Source: Komagataeibacter sp. FXV3
GTDB lineage: Bacteria; Pseudomonadota; Alphaproteobacteria; Acetobacterales; Acetobacteraceae
Reading direction: 5' to 3'
Length of the DNA stretch: 57,943 nt
Assembly: GCF_015155755.1 (NCBI RefSeq)
Contig: NZ_VWPI01000133.1
Location: 1 to 57,943, forward strand
This document shows positions 1-8,453 of this stretch, piece by piece. The notes beneath the pieces were generated by a model, which was not told the origin of the DNA, made no database searches, and worked only from the letters and a program-made list of their open reading frames with translations. How positions within the stretch are numbered: the first letter of the stretch is position 1; each line of letters begins with the position of its first letter. The position numbers and the translations under genes were made by a program.

Positions 1-2
1 AC

Positions 3-365
3 ACGAAGCCGCCGAAGGCGATGCCGCCCGCAAAGGCGACCCCGCCGGCTGATGCGCCCGTGTCCAACGCCCCGCCGGTACCCGATCACATGGCCGGCAC
101 GTCGCCGCTGAACCATGTCGTTCCGGAATATCCGGAAGAAATGTCGGAAGAAGGTCGAGAAGGCGTTGTGTCCGTGGCATGTGACGTGGAACCCAGCGGT
201 GTCACCAGCAATTGCCAGGTGGTCAATGTAAAGGGCGGTCAGGCATTCGCTGACGCCGCGCTGAAGGCAGTCCGCCGCTCGCGTTATGCGCCGGCTGTCA
301 AAAATGGTGTGCCCGTCAAGGAGTTCCACCATCTCTATACGATCACGTTCAGTCTGAATGACTGA
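3..365 (+). CDS. tonB: TonB C-terminal domain protein, 5'-truncated by window edge
   Basis: This is the C-terminal part of a TonB-family energy transducer, which links the inner-membrane ExbB/ExbD motor to outer-membrane receptors. The frame is open to the left edge, so the true start and the N-terminal membrane anchor lie outside the window. About 120 residues are visible: a Pro/Ala/Lys-rich periplasmic linker, then a TonB_C fold with YPEEM near its start, a GxVxVxxxVxxxG-like segment and the closing RxxRYxPA motif (RRSRYAPAVKNG). Genes for ExbB and two ExbD proteins follow on the same strand, which supports the call. An internal ATG at 21 exists but is unlikely to be the start. Confidence 0.85.
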   Translation, partial: TKPPKAMPPAKATPPADAPVSNAPPVPDHMAGTSPLNHVVPEYPEEMSEEGREGVVSVACDVEPSGVTSNCQVVNVKGGQAFADAALKAVRRSRYAPAVKNGVPVKEFHHLYTITFSLND

Positions 366-451
366 GCCTGAATGTTAGGTCAGGCACGGCGGGGGCCGGC
401 AGCACCCCGCCGCCTCGGAAAAAACATCCTGCTCCAGAGGATTTTGGTTAA

Positions 452-1474
452 ATGATCAGACTGCATCGTAAACACACTCTTGTTGCCTCGGCTGCTTTCG
501 CTGCCATGCTGTGCGCGGCTTCCCCGCTTGCCGCGCTGGCCCAGGATGCCGCCCCGGCCGCTAGCGATGCGGCCACGGCACCGGCGGTTTCCGCCCCTGC
601 AACCGATGGCAGCGGCGCTGCCGCCACCCCGGCACCCGGCGCGGACGCCCCGGCCCCGCAGGCAGCCGCCCCGGCACCGGCACCGGCACCGGCGCCTGCG
701 CCTGCTCCCGCTGCTGAATCCCCGCCGGCCGACGCCCCCAAGGCGCCCGAGGGTAACCCGTACGGCCTTGGCGCGCTTTGGGCCAATGGTGACTTCATCG
801 CCCGTGGCGTCCTGCTGATCATGGTCTTCATGTCGCTTGGCACATGGTACATCATGATCACCAAGTTCTTTGAGCAGGCGCGTGTCATGAACGCCGCCAA
901 GCAGGTGATGAGCGATTTCTGGACCAAGGGTTCCATCAAGGACGGTGCTGCCGCCCTGCCCGCGAACTCCCCGTTCCGCTATATCGCCGATACCGGCGTC
1001 AAGGCCGCCGAACACCACGAAGGCACGATGCAGGAATCCATCGACCTGCATTCCTGGACCACCATGTCCATCCAGCGTTCGGTTGACGTGATCCAGACCA
1101 AGCTGCAGGGCGGCCTTGCCTTCCTCGGCACCGTGGGTTCGACCTCCCCGTTCGTGGGTCTGTTCGGGACCGTCTGGGGTATCTATCACGCGCTGACGGC
1201 CATCGGCATCGCGGGACAGGCCTCGATCGACAAGGTTGCCGGTCCGGTTGGTGAATCGCTGATCATGACCGCCATCGGCCTGGGCACCGCCGTGCCTGCG
1301 GTTCTGGGCTACAACCTGCTGGTCCGCCGCAACAAGGGTGCAATGGACAAGATCCGCAACTTCGCCGCTGACGTGCAGTCGATCCTGATGGGTGGTTATC
1401 GCCATGGTGCGGACATCACCATTCATCCGGACAACTCCCCGACCACGACGACTATCGATAACCGGGTGGCCTGA
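452..1474 (+). CDS. exbB: ExbB/TolQ-family proton channel protein
   Basis: 340-residue MotA/TolQ/ExbB-type subunit of the TonB motor. It has an N-terminal signal-like segment ending near LAALAQDA, then an Ala/Pro-rich periplasmic linker of about 60 residues encoded by CCGGCA-like repeats. Three membrane segments follow: around residues 120-140 (LLIMVFMSLGTWYIMI), about 225-250 (the conserved TSPFVGLFGTVWGI stretch) and about 270-290. ExbB proteins with such an N-terminal extension are known in several Proteobacteria. It lies 86 bp after tonB and only 2 bp before exbD, so it is probably one transcription unit. ExbB rather than TolQ is inferred from the TonB neighbour and the absence of tolA/tolB. 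Confidence 0.9.
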   Translation: MIRLHRKHTLVASAAFAAMLCAASPLAALAQDAAPAASDAATAPAVSAPATDGSGAAATPAPGADAPAPQAAAPAPAPAPAPAPAPAAESPPADAPKAPEGNPYGLGALWANGDFIARGVLLIMVFMSLGTWYIMITKFFEQARVMNAAKQVMSDFWTKGSIKDGAAALPANSPFRYIADTGVKAAEHHEGTMQESIDLHSWTTMSIQRSVDVIQTKLQGGLAFLGTVGSTSPFVGLFGTVWGIYHALTAIGIAGQASIDKVAGPVGESLIMTAIGLGTAVPAVLGYNLLVRRNKGAMDKIRNFAADVQSILMGGYRHGADITIHPDNSPTTTTIDNRVA

Positions 1475-1476
1475 TC

Positions 1477-1899
1477 ATGGGTATGCAAGTTGGAGGTGGC
1501 AGCGATGAAGACGAGGTGGTGTCCGCCATCAACACCACACCGCTTGTCGATGTCATGCTGGTGCTGCTGATCATCTTCCTGATCACCATCCCCGTCGCGA
1601 CACATACCATCAAGGTTAGCCTCCCCATGGATGCTAACCAGCCCACCCGGACGATGATGAACAACATCGTCATCGCGGTGACCCCGCAGGGGCAGGCATA
1701 CTGGAACGAAACGCCGCTTACCAGTTATGCCGACCTGGAATCCCATCTGGAACACGTGGCGGCGGAAAACCCGCAGCCACAGATCCAGATCCGTGGTGAC
1801 CAGGCGGCGAAATATGAAGGTGTGGGCAAGGTGATTGCAGCCTGTCAGCAGGCGGGTATCATCCACATCGACTTCATTACCGAGCAGCCGCACGGCTGA
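1477..1899 (+). CDS. exbD: ExbD biopolymer transport protein, first copy
   Basis: 140-residue ExbD/TolR family subunit of the TonB motor. It has a short cytoplasmic N-terminus with an acidic patch (SDEDEVV) and the family signature INTTPLVDVMLVLLIIFLITIP, in which the membrane Asp after PLV is the proton-carrying residue. A periplasmic domain of about 90 residues follows. The start lies 2 bp after the exbB stop, which points to translational coupling. A second, divergent exbD follows at 1954. Confidence 0.9.
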   Translation: MGMQVGGGSDEDEVVSAINTTPLVDVMLVLLIIFLITIPVATHTIKVSLPMDANQPTRTMMNNIVIAVTPQGQAYWNETPLTSYADLESHLEHVAAENPQPQIQIRGDQAAKYEGVGKVIAACQQAGIIHIDFITEQPHG

Positions 1900-1953
1900 T
1901 ATCCATTCCCGGCCGGGGCCTGTGTGTCCCGGCCAATTTCGGGAGAGTAGACC

Positions 1954-2391
1954 ATGGGCATGAATATCGGCTCAGACAGCACGACCGAGGACGAAGGTAT
2001 TGTCGATATCAATACCACGCCCCTGATTGACGTCATGCTGGTGCTGTTGATCATGCTGATCATCACCATTCCGCTCCAGACGCATTCGGTCTCGATCGAT
2101 CTGCCGCAGGGCAATCCCCCGCCTTCCACCGCTCCGGATCCGGTTGTGGACACGGTGGCGATCGATTTTGACAACACCATCACGTGGAATGGCGAACCCG
2201 TTGCCGGTGACGCGGACCTTCAGGCCCGTTTCAAGGACGCGGCAGCCCAGCCGGTCCAGCCGGAAATGCACATCCATCCCGATCGCCTGGCCAGTTACAA
2301 GGTCGTGGCGAAGGTGCTGGCGGATGCGCAGCGCCTGGGTGTGAGCAAGCTGGGTATCATGGGCAGCGATCAGTTCATGGATGCGCAGTAA
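1954..2391 (+). CDS. exbD2: ExbD biopolymer transport protein, second copy
   Basis: 145-residue second ExbD. It shows the same architecture as its neighbour: acidic N-terminus (TTEDEGIVD), INTTPLIDVMLVLLIMLIITIP with the channel Asp, and a periplasmic domain that has diverged clearly from copy one. A GGGAGAG ribosome site lies about 7 bp before the ATG. Tandem exbD genes behind exbB are known in some other Gram-negatives (for example Xanthomonas), where the second copy can be needed only for particular receptors. A strong hairpin terminator follows directly, so it is the last gene of the motor operon. Confidence 0.88.
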   Translation: MGMNIGSDSTTEDEGIVDINTTPLIDVMLVLLIMLIITIPLQTHSVSIDLPQGNPPPSTAPDPVVDTVAIDFDNTITWNGEPVAGDADLQARFKDAAAQPVQPEMHIHPDRLASYKVVAKVLADAQRLGVSKLGIMGSDQFMDAQ

Positions 2392-2429
2392 GCCAGTCAG
2401 TTCCTGATTACTGTATAACAATCAGCGCA

Positions 2430-2460
2430 ACGGCCCCTCCTTCGGGAGGGGCCGTTTTTT
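2430..2460 (+). terminator. Rho-independent terminator of the tonB-exbBD operon
   Basis: An 11-bp stem (ACGGCCCCTCC paired with GGAGGGGCCGT) closes a TTCG tetraloop and is followed by a run of T. It sits 38 bp after the second exbD stop. Confidence 0.93.
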
Positions 2461-2461
2461 T

Positions 2462-2877
2462 ATGCCCGGTTCCAGCCGCAAGAAATGCTGTTTTTTAAGG
2501 CATTCTGGTGATTTACCCTGTGGTATCAAAGACACACAGGCCACATTGTTCAGCGTATTCCGTGCCGCCCGGCACCTGTTCCCCAAAACAGAAAAAATGC
2601 AAAAATCGTTGTATTTGTGCGGGATACGTGCTGATACCCGTCGGGGTCGACGGGCTATGGTCAGATAGATAAACAGCGTGTTGCATTTTTTAAACTTTGC
2701 CTGCGCATGTGTATTTCATAAGTCAACAGACAGGCGGAATGTTCAGTTTCCGTAATTACTTCACATGACCGGACGGGACGGGGCTGTGGACAGGAAGGCA
2801 GACGGGGATGGCTGCCACTGGAAACCGTATGGCTGTGTCCGTGAGCGCGGACACCACATATATTTGCGGGGGAATAC
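2462..2877. other. Intergenic leader of the TonB-dependent receptor
   Basis: This 416-bp stretch has no convincing gene. A 68-codon frame at 2462-2668 shows no recognisable protein and starts inside the terminator T-tract. The part at 2580-2750 is more AT-rich than its surroundings and probably carries the receptor promoter. A perfect 7-bp hairpin with a GGGT loop lies at 2637-2654 without a T-run. I looked for a Fur-type box and saw no clear 19-bp palindrome. Confidence 0.5.
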
Positions 2878-5388
2878 ATGAAGACGGGCCGGGATATCTA
2901 TAGCGCAGTAAAACGTCAGGTACGGGTCACGGGAGCGCGCGCCGGACTTGCCGGTCTGCGGATGCCGGGGCTGAAGACACGGCTGCGTGCCATGTCCTGC
3001 CTGGTGGGGACCGTCTGTATCGCCACGGGGTCGGATGCGTGGGCACAGACGGCCACGCCCACCACCACACCGGCGCAGCAGCACCGCCATGTCACGCCCC
3101 GACATGTTGCGGCGGCACAACCGAAGGCTGCCGCCCCGGCACAGCCCGCAGGTATCGTGGACCATCAGGGGCCGGAAATGATCCGTGTCGCCTCGTCCCG
3201 TCAGGCGCGTGACGGCGGCGGCGGCATGATGCGGCTGGAAACGGCGCCGCATGCGGTCCAGACCATTGGCAAGCAGTTCATCGAAATGCGCAGCCCGACC
3301 AGCACCGCACTGGATCTGGTCAAGAACCTGCCCAGCATGAACGTGACCACACCTGACCCGTCGGGCATGGAAGGCGGCCAGATCCAGACCCGTGGTCTGA
3401 CTGATCTGGACATGGGGCTTATGCTGGATGGCGCACCAGCAGCAGCGGCGAAGTACCTTAACGAAGACATCGATTCCGAAAACCTGGAAAGCGTGGAGGT
3501 CACGCCCGGCAGTTCCGCCACGGACCTGCCCGCCATGTCCGCTGCAGGCGGTGTGATGAACGAACGTTCTCACACGGCATCGCACAAATTCGGTGGCATG
3601 ACCGATTTCTCCTACGGGACGAACAACATGTCGCGTGAGTTCATCCGTCTTGAATCGGGTGACATCGGCAGGACCGGTATCCGTAGCTACTTCTCGTTCT
3701 CCAACACGCATTCACGTTCGTGGATGGGATCCGGCATCAACCAGCGCAAGCATATTGATTTCGGGCTGCAGAAGGACTGGGCCAACGGATCCAATGCCAA
3801 GCTGTTTGTGTCATGGAACTCCGAGGACTTCACCATCGACGCCTATCCCGACAGCACGGCGTTCTATAACTACAAGCACACGGGCACCGGTTACGGCCGT
3901 AATTCCGACCCGACCAGCGATAACTACTGGAAAAACAACAACGACCACTGGAACCAGATCTTCCTGACGGCGCCGATCCATGTCGTGCTGCCTGCGAAAT
4001 TCGCCTTCGACCTGCAGCCTTATTTCAGCTTCGGTCAGGGGTGGGATGCCTCACCGGGGAACAATACCCTGTACGGCCAGAACTGGAGTGCGTCCGAAAA
4101 CCGCAACTACACCAGCTATTTCCTGGAAAACGAAGCCCGGCAGGTCGGTGCGGTCGCCAAGGTGAGTTACGACATCGATCGGCACAACCATCTTTCGTTT
4201 GGGTACTGGTATGAAAACAACCAGACCATCCAGAATTATCCCACCGGGTACACCATGGCGAACGGGGCAGCACCTAGCCCCAACTGGCAGCAATATCAGG
4301 GTACGGCCGCCAATGGGTACGGTATTACCGGTGTTGATGCCGGTTATGAACTGCATTCGCTGTTCATTCAGGATACCGCGAAGTACTTTAACGACAAGCT
4401 GCAGATCCATGCGGGCTTTAAATTCGTCATGTCTGATGCATGGAACAAGGGCTGGGCAGCCAATTCCGATGCGCGCAAGTGGGTTTATGGCCAGAATGGG
4501 CACCAAACGGGCCATAACGGCGCCAATACGACCGAACCCCTGCCGCAGCTTTCCATCAGCTACACCTTCAACGATCATCACCAGATCTATGTGAATGCCG
4601 AAGGTGATTACCGTCAGCCGAGTGCTACGGATCTGGGCTGGCTGTCACCCACGACGGGTTCACCCATGCTGAAAAACCAGTATTCCATCAAGGAAGAGCT
4701 GGGTTATCGCTATCACGACAAATACGTGATGCTTGACCTGTCACTGTTCAACTACAATGTGACGAACCGTATTCTCAGCACCTATCTGGGCGCCAACCAG
4801 TACATGCCGATCGAGGGTGGCAACCAGACCATGCGTGGCTTTGACGTCATGATCGCCAGCCGCCCGTTCCACGGGTTCAGCCCCTACGCTTCGTTTGAAT
4901 ACCTGCACGCAACGCAGGATTCCAATGTGGTGGACTCCAACCCGTTTGATGCCAGCTACGGCAAGACGATTGCGGCAAAAGGCCAGCAGGCCATCATGGC
5001 GCCGCATGTGATGGCAAACTTTGGCCTGACCTATAAATACAAGGGTTTCTTTGCCAATGCTGCCGTGCACTACACGGGTCCGCAGTCTGTCGCGCTGGAC
5101 AACAGTGAGCGCATGCCCGGCTACGTGACCGATACCCTGTCGCTGGGGTATCACTTCAAGCCGTTCATGTATGCCAAGTCGCCTTCTTTCAAGCTGAACT
5201 TTACCAACCTGACCGGCTCCATCGTGCGGACAGGGGCCATGGGGGCCATCTATCATGCCGGCAGCCAGAGTGGCAGCTACCCGGTGTTCTATGGTGCATC
5301 CAGCCCCACGGGTCGTGCAGCAGACGGCAACTCCTTCATGGTCGAGCCGCGCTTCACCATGACCGGCACGATTTCCACTTCCTTCTGA
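2878..5388 (+). CDS. TonB-dependent outer-membrane receptor
   Basis: 836-residue outer-membrane active-transport receptor. The ATG has a GGGGGA ribosome site 6 bp upstream. The N-terminus carries a long basic region, then a hydrophobic signal core ending near DAWA-QT (about residue 56), and a Pro/Gln/Ala-rich stretch. The plug domain follows from about residue 120 (QTIGKQFIEMRSPTSTALDLVKNLPSMNV, with QTRGL further on). The C-terminal two thirds read as beta-barrel strands rich in aromatic residues, and the protein ends in Phe (TISTSF), as expected for an outer-membrane barrel. No N-terminal signalling domain is evident. The substrate cannot be told from sequence. The adjacent TonB/Exb genes probably energise it. 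Confidence 0.88.
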   Translation: MKTGRDIYSAVKRQVRVTGARAGLAGLRMPGLKTRLRAMSCLVGTVCIATGSDAWAQTATPTTTPAQQHRHVTPRHVAAAQPKAAAPAQPAGIVDHQGPEMIRVASSRQARDGGGGMMRLETAPHAVQTIGKQFIEMRSPTSTALDLVKNLPSMNVTTPDPSGMEGGQIQTRGLTDLDMGLMLDGAPAAAAKYLNEDIDSENLESVEVTPGSSATDLPAMSAAGGVMNERSHTASHKFGGMTDFSYGTNNMSREFIRLESGDIGRTGIRSYFSFSNTHSRSWMGSGINQRKHIDFGLQKDWANGSNAKLFVSWNSEDFTIDAYPDSTAFYNYKHTGTGYGRNSDPTSDNYWKNNNDHWNQIFLTAPIHVVLPAKFAFDLQPYFSFGQGWDASPGNNTLYGQNWSASENRNYTSYFLENEARQVGAVAKVSYDIDRHNHLSFGYWYENNQTIQNYPTGYTMANGAAPSPNWQQYQGTAANGYGITGVDAGYELHSLFIQDTAKYFNDKLQIHAGFKFVMSDAWNKGWAANSDARKWVYGQNGHQTGHNGANTTEPLPQLSISYTFNDHHQIYVNAEGDYRQPSATDLGWLSPTTGSPMLKNQYSIKEELGYRYHDKYVMLDLSLFNYNVTNRILSTYLGANQYMPIEGGNQTMRGFDVMIASRPFHGFSPYASFEYLHATQDSNVVDSNPFDASYGKTIAAKGQQAIMAPHVMANFGLTYKYKGFFANAAVHYTGPQSVALDNSERMPGYVTDTLSLGYHFKPFMYAKSPSFKLNFTNLTGSIVRTGAMGAIYHAGSQSGSYPVFYGASSPTGRAADGNSFMVEPRFTMTGTISTSF

Positions 5389-5406
5389 TCGTCATCACAC
5401 ACGGCA

Positions 5407-5440
5407 AACCCCGCCTTTTTTCCAAAAGGCGGGGTTCTTT
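5407..5440. terminator. Terminator after the TonB-dependent receptor
   Basis: A 13-bp stem (AACCCCGCCTTTT paired with AAAAGGCGGGGTT) is followed by TTC-TTT. It lies 18 bp after the receptor stop. Its GCCTTTT/AAAAGGC core resembles one arm of the dispersed two-hairpin element found elsewhere in the window. Confidence 0.88.
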
Positions 5441-5499
5441 GTGTCAATGCTGTCCCGCCGTGGCGACAACGCGGGGGCAGTCAGTATGGGAAATGGATT

Positions 5500-6843
5500 G
5501 TGAAAACAGGCCCGGTACACCCCGTTGATGAAATGCTGCCCGCAGGCATGCTGTTTGCCTTTGGCCTGCAGCATGCGCTGGTCATGTACGCCGGTACGGT
5601 CGCCGTGCCATTGGTCTTTGCCGCGGCCATGCATCTGTCACCGGCACAGACTGTCCTGCTGATCAATTGCGGGCTGATGACATCGGGCATCGCCACGATC
5701 ATACAGAGCATCGGGATCGGCAGGTTCGGCTCCCGCCTGCCCATTGTGCAGGGGTCATCCTTCGCCATGCTGGCGTCCATGCTGCTGATCGGCCAGATAT
5801 ACGGGGTACGCTCTGTCTTTGGCGCGGTCATTGGCGCGGGGCTGGCGATGGTGGTGCTGGCGCCAGTCATGGCGCGGCTCATGCGGTTTTTCCCACCCGT
5901 GGTGATCGGGTGCCTGATTACCATCATCGGCCTGACGCTGGTGCCGGTGGCAGGGCGGTGGATTGGCGGTGGCACGCCCGGTGCGCCCGGTTTCGGCAGT
6001 ATTGCCAACCTGGGCCTGGCGTTTGTCACCATCCTCATCACCGTGGGGGTGCAGGCATGGGGCAAGGGGTTCGTGGCCAATATCAGCGTTCTGGTGGGGC
6101 TGATCGCGGGCAGTATCCTCGCGGCCCTGTGCGGCATGGGGCATTATGGCATGGTGGCCGATGCCCCGTGGTTTGCCGTCAGCATGCCCTTTGCATTCGG
6201 CCTGCCTGAATTCCATGCCATGCCGGTGGTCATCATGCTGCTGAGCATGGTCATCATCGTGGCCGAAACCACCGGAAACTGCCTGGCCATTGGCCGCGTG
6301 GTCGATGTGCCGGTGACTGACGCCACCATTGCGGGCGCGTTGCGGGCCGATGGCCTGTCCACCATGCTGGGCGGGACGTTCAACAGCTTTCCCTACAACG
6401 CCTTTACGCAGAATACCGGGCTGATCGCCATAACCGATATCCGCAGCCGCTTCGTCGTGGCTGCCGCTGGCGTGGTCATGATCGGGCTGGGACTGTTTCC
6501 CAAGCTGGGTGCGCTGATTGCGGCCCTGCCGCCGCCGGTGCTGGGGGGATGTGGTCTGGTCATGTTCGGCATGACCACCATTGGTGGCATACGTGAACTG
6601 CTGCATGTCCGTTTCGAGGGCACGCGCAATGGCCTGATTGCCGCCGTGTCCATCGGTCTGGGTGTTCTGCCCATGGCGTGCCCGGATCTTTTTACCCACC
6701 TGAACGGGCTGGCGCGACTGCTACTGGGCAATGGCGTGCTGCTGTGTATCCTGTCGGGCGTGCTGCTGAACATGATTGTGGGAAAAAGCGCGCCGGATGT
6801 CGAAAGCGTGGTGGACAGGATGGACGAACGCGCCGCCCCCTGA
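5500..6843 (+). CDS. NCS2-family xanthine/uric acid-type permease
   Basis: 447-residue nucleobase:cation symporter of the NCS2 (nucleobase-ascorbate transporter) family, with about 12-14 membrane helices. It shows the family's QHALVMYAGTVAVPL motif in the first helix, an AETTGNCLAIG segment corresponding to the substrate-binding Glu region, and the signature FNSFPYNAFTQNTGLIAITDIRSRFVV. The FPYNAF form is closer to xanthine/urate carriers than to uracil carriers, but the exact substrate is inference. The start is GTG; no in-frame ATG lies just upstream. It faces the MFS gene, with a repeat element between them. Confidence 0.87.
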   Translation: MKTGPVHPVDEMLPAGMLFAFGLQHALVMYAGTVAVPLVFAAAMHLSPAQTVLLINCGLMTSGIATIIQSIGIGRFGSRLPIVQGSSFAMLASMLLIGQIYGVRSVFGAVIGAGLAMVVLAPVMARLMRFFPPVVIGCLITIIGLTLVPVAGRWIGGGTPGAPGFGSIANLGLAFVTILITVGVQAWGKGFVANISVLVGLIAGSILAALCGMGHYGMVADAPWFAVSMPFAFGLPEFHAMPVVIMLLSMVIIVAETTGNCLAIGRVVDVPVTDATIAGALRADGLSTMLGGTFNSFPYNAFTQNTGLIAITDIRSRFVVAAAGVVMIGLGLFPKLGALIAALPPPVLGGCGLVMFGMTTIGGIRELLHVRFEGTRNGLIAAVSIGLGVLPMACPDLFTHLNGLARLLLGNGVLLCILSGVLLNMIVGKSAPDVESVVDRMDERAAP

Positions 6844-6852
6844 CCCTGTGTG

Positions 6853-6933
6853 AAAACGTTTTTGGTGAAGCTTTTTTCAAGAAGCTTCAAGGGACGCCAC
6901 TTTTTTGAAAAACCGCAATACCTGGAAATTTCC
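6853..6933. repeat. Two-hairpin dispersed element, copy 1 (forward)
   Basis: About 80 bp between the convergent permease and MFS genes. It has outer arms of the AAAACGTTTTTGG type, an inner hairpin GAAGCTTTTTTC / GAAGCTTC, and a degenerate second hairpin (GCCACTTTTTT / AAAAACCGC). It is the most decayed of seven copies and probably acts as a terminator for both genes. Confidence 0.8.
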
Positions 6934-6934
6934 T

Positions 6935-8335
6935 TTATTTTGAAATTGTTGGCAATGCCGCCCGGCGGCTGACCAGCCGGCTGGCGCTGCACAGCATGCC
7001 GATGAAGGCGACAGCCGACCCGAAGCCCAGGCAGCTACGTTCCGCGTCATGCGCGATCAGGCCAAAGGCCATGGCCACGCACATGGCCCCGGTGGCCTGT
7101 CCGCACTGGCGCGCGATCTGCACCATGCCCGATGCGCTGCCCGAACGCCCCGGTGGCGCGGTAATCATCATGATGCGGTTGTTGGGGGGCTGGAAAACAC
7201 CAAAGCCCATGCCCGCGATCGTGATGCGCCACGCAATGTCGTACCATTGCGGATGGGGCGGCAGGAAATAGAGCGTCAGGAACCCCATCGAAGTCATGAA
7301 CAGCCCGACTGATGACAGGATGGCGGCCGGTACCCGGTCCGTCAGCCTGCTTATGACGGGGGCGACGGCCATGATGCCGACCGGCCACGGTGTCATGAGT
7401 AGCCCTACGATGGATGGCGGGTAATGGAACATGGACTGCAGCGTGAACGGAAACGAGATCATGAACAGGTTGGAGGACACAAAGGCTACGAATCCCACCA
7501 GCGTGCCCATGCGGAAGGCGGAAATACGCAACATGTCCACCGGAAACATGGGATGTGCGCGCCCACGCTGGCGGCGCACCAGCAGCCAGCCCGCGACAAT
7601 CCCGGTCAACAGCAGCACGATGACCTGTGGCATGCCGGCATGGTGCGCCACCGAATCCCCCGCCATGATCAGCGCGCCAAAGGCCAGCACGTTCAGCAGG
7701 GCACTGATCCCGTCAAACGTGCCCGCGCTGATGGGCGTGCGCGGCAGGGAAACCAGTGCCAGCACAAGGGCCGTCAGCCCCAGCGGAATGTTGATCAGGA
7801 ACAGCCATGGCCATGTGGCGACCGTCAGGATGATGGAGGCCACCGTCGGCCCCCCGCCTACGCCCAGCGCCACCATCACGCCATTCAGTGCAATGCCGCG
7901 ACCAAGGATGGCATGGGGATAGATGAAGCGGATCAGCGCGATGCTGACACTCATGATGCACGCACCACCCACGCCCTGTACCGCGCGCGCCAGTGCCAGC
8001 ATGAGCAGCGAATGCGACAGCGCGCAGAACAGTGACGCCACCGTCAGCAGCGCCAGCCCGATCTGGCACAGCCGCGCAAAGCCGATGCGTGACCCCAGTG
8101 CCGCCATGGGCAGGAGCGAGACCACGCTGGCCAGCTGGTAGGAATTGACGATCCACACCGCTGATGCGGGCGAGACATGAATATCCTGCGCAATGGTGGG
8201 CAGTGCGACGTTGGCGATGGCGTAATCCAGCAGCGCCAGCAGCACCGACAGCGCCACCGCCGTCACAGCGCGGACGCGGGCCGCGCCATGCAGGCCTTCG
8301 CCTTCGGTCAGGACAGGGGTGGATCGGGGGGACAT
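6935..8335 (-). CDS. MFS drug/solute exporter, DHA2 (14-helix) type
   Basis: 466-residue major facilitator of the EmrB/QacA-like DHA2 group. It has an N-terminal helix SVLLALLDYAIANVALPTIAQD (the DHA2 motif D-x-x-I-x-N-V-A-L-P), followed by GSRIGFARLCQIGL in the loop 2-3 position and LMLALARAVQGVGGAC (motif C-like). About 14 hydrophobic segments can be counted. No partner membrane-fusion protein (EmrA-type) is adjacent, so it may work alone. A near-perfect palindrome lies 28 bp upstream of the start and suggests control by a TetR-like repressor encoded elsewhere. The substrate is unknown. Confidence 0.88.
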   Translation of the reverse strand: MSPRSTPVLTEGEGLHGAARVRAVTAVALSVLLALLDYAIANVALPTIAQDIHVSPASAVWIVNSYQLASVVSLLPMAALGSRIGFARLCQIGLALLTVASLFCALSHSLLMLALARAVQGVGGACIMSVSIALIRFIYPHAILGRGIALNGVMVALGVGGGPTVASIILTVATWPWLFLINIPLGLTALVLALVSLPRTPISAGTFDGISALLNVLAFGALIMAGDSVAHHAGMPQVIVLLLTGIVAGWLLVRRQRGRAHPMFPVDMLRISAFRMGTLVGFVAFVSSNLFMISFPFTLQSMFHYPPSIVGLLMTPWPVGIMAVAPVISRLTDRVPAAILSSVGLFMTSMGFLTLYFLPPHPQWYDIAWRITIAGMGFGVFQPPNNRIMMITAPPGRSGSASGMVQIARQCGQATGAMCVAMAFGLIAHDAERSCLGFGSAVAFIGMLCSASRLVSRRAALPTISK

Positions 8336-8363
8336 GGCAGCGGCTTTTCAGGCGGGAGTCATC

Positions 8364-8386
8364 TGTTACGTCTATGCAACGTAACA
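8364..8386. promoter_or_regulatory. Palindromic operator candidate upstream of the MFS exporter
   Basis: TGTTACGT and ACGTAACA are perfect 8-bp inverted repeats separated by 7 bp. They lie 29-51 bp before the exporter start, where a repressor would block transcription. The size and symmetry fit a TetR/MarR-type site. No such regulator is encoded in the window. Confidence 0.55.
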
Positions 8387-8453
8387 TGGTTCTACCGCAA
8401 CGCCCCCGACATCCATGCGGATGCAGGGGAAATGGTGCGGCAGGGTCGTACGG

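Noticed and set aside
660-715. CCGGCA repeat run in exbB as a phase-variable tract
   Set aside because: The unit is 6 bp and in frame, so slippage only changes linker length; it fits an ordinary Ala/Pro linker.
2462-2668. 68-codon frame upstream of the TonB receptor
   Set aside because: It starts within the terminator T-run, has no ribosome site, and its translation is Arg/Cys-rich without similarity.
2580-2877. Fur box before the TonB-dependent receptor
   Set aside because: The AT-rich part lacks a clear 19-bp GATAAT-type palindrome, so iron control is not claimed.
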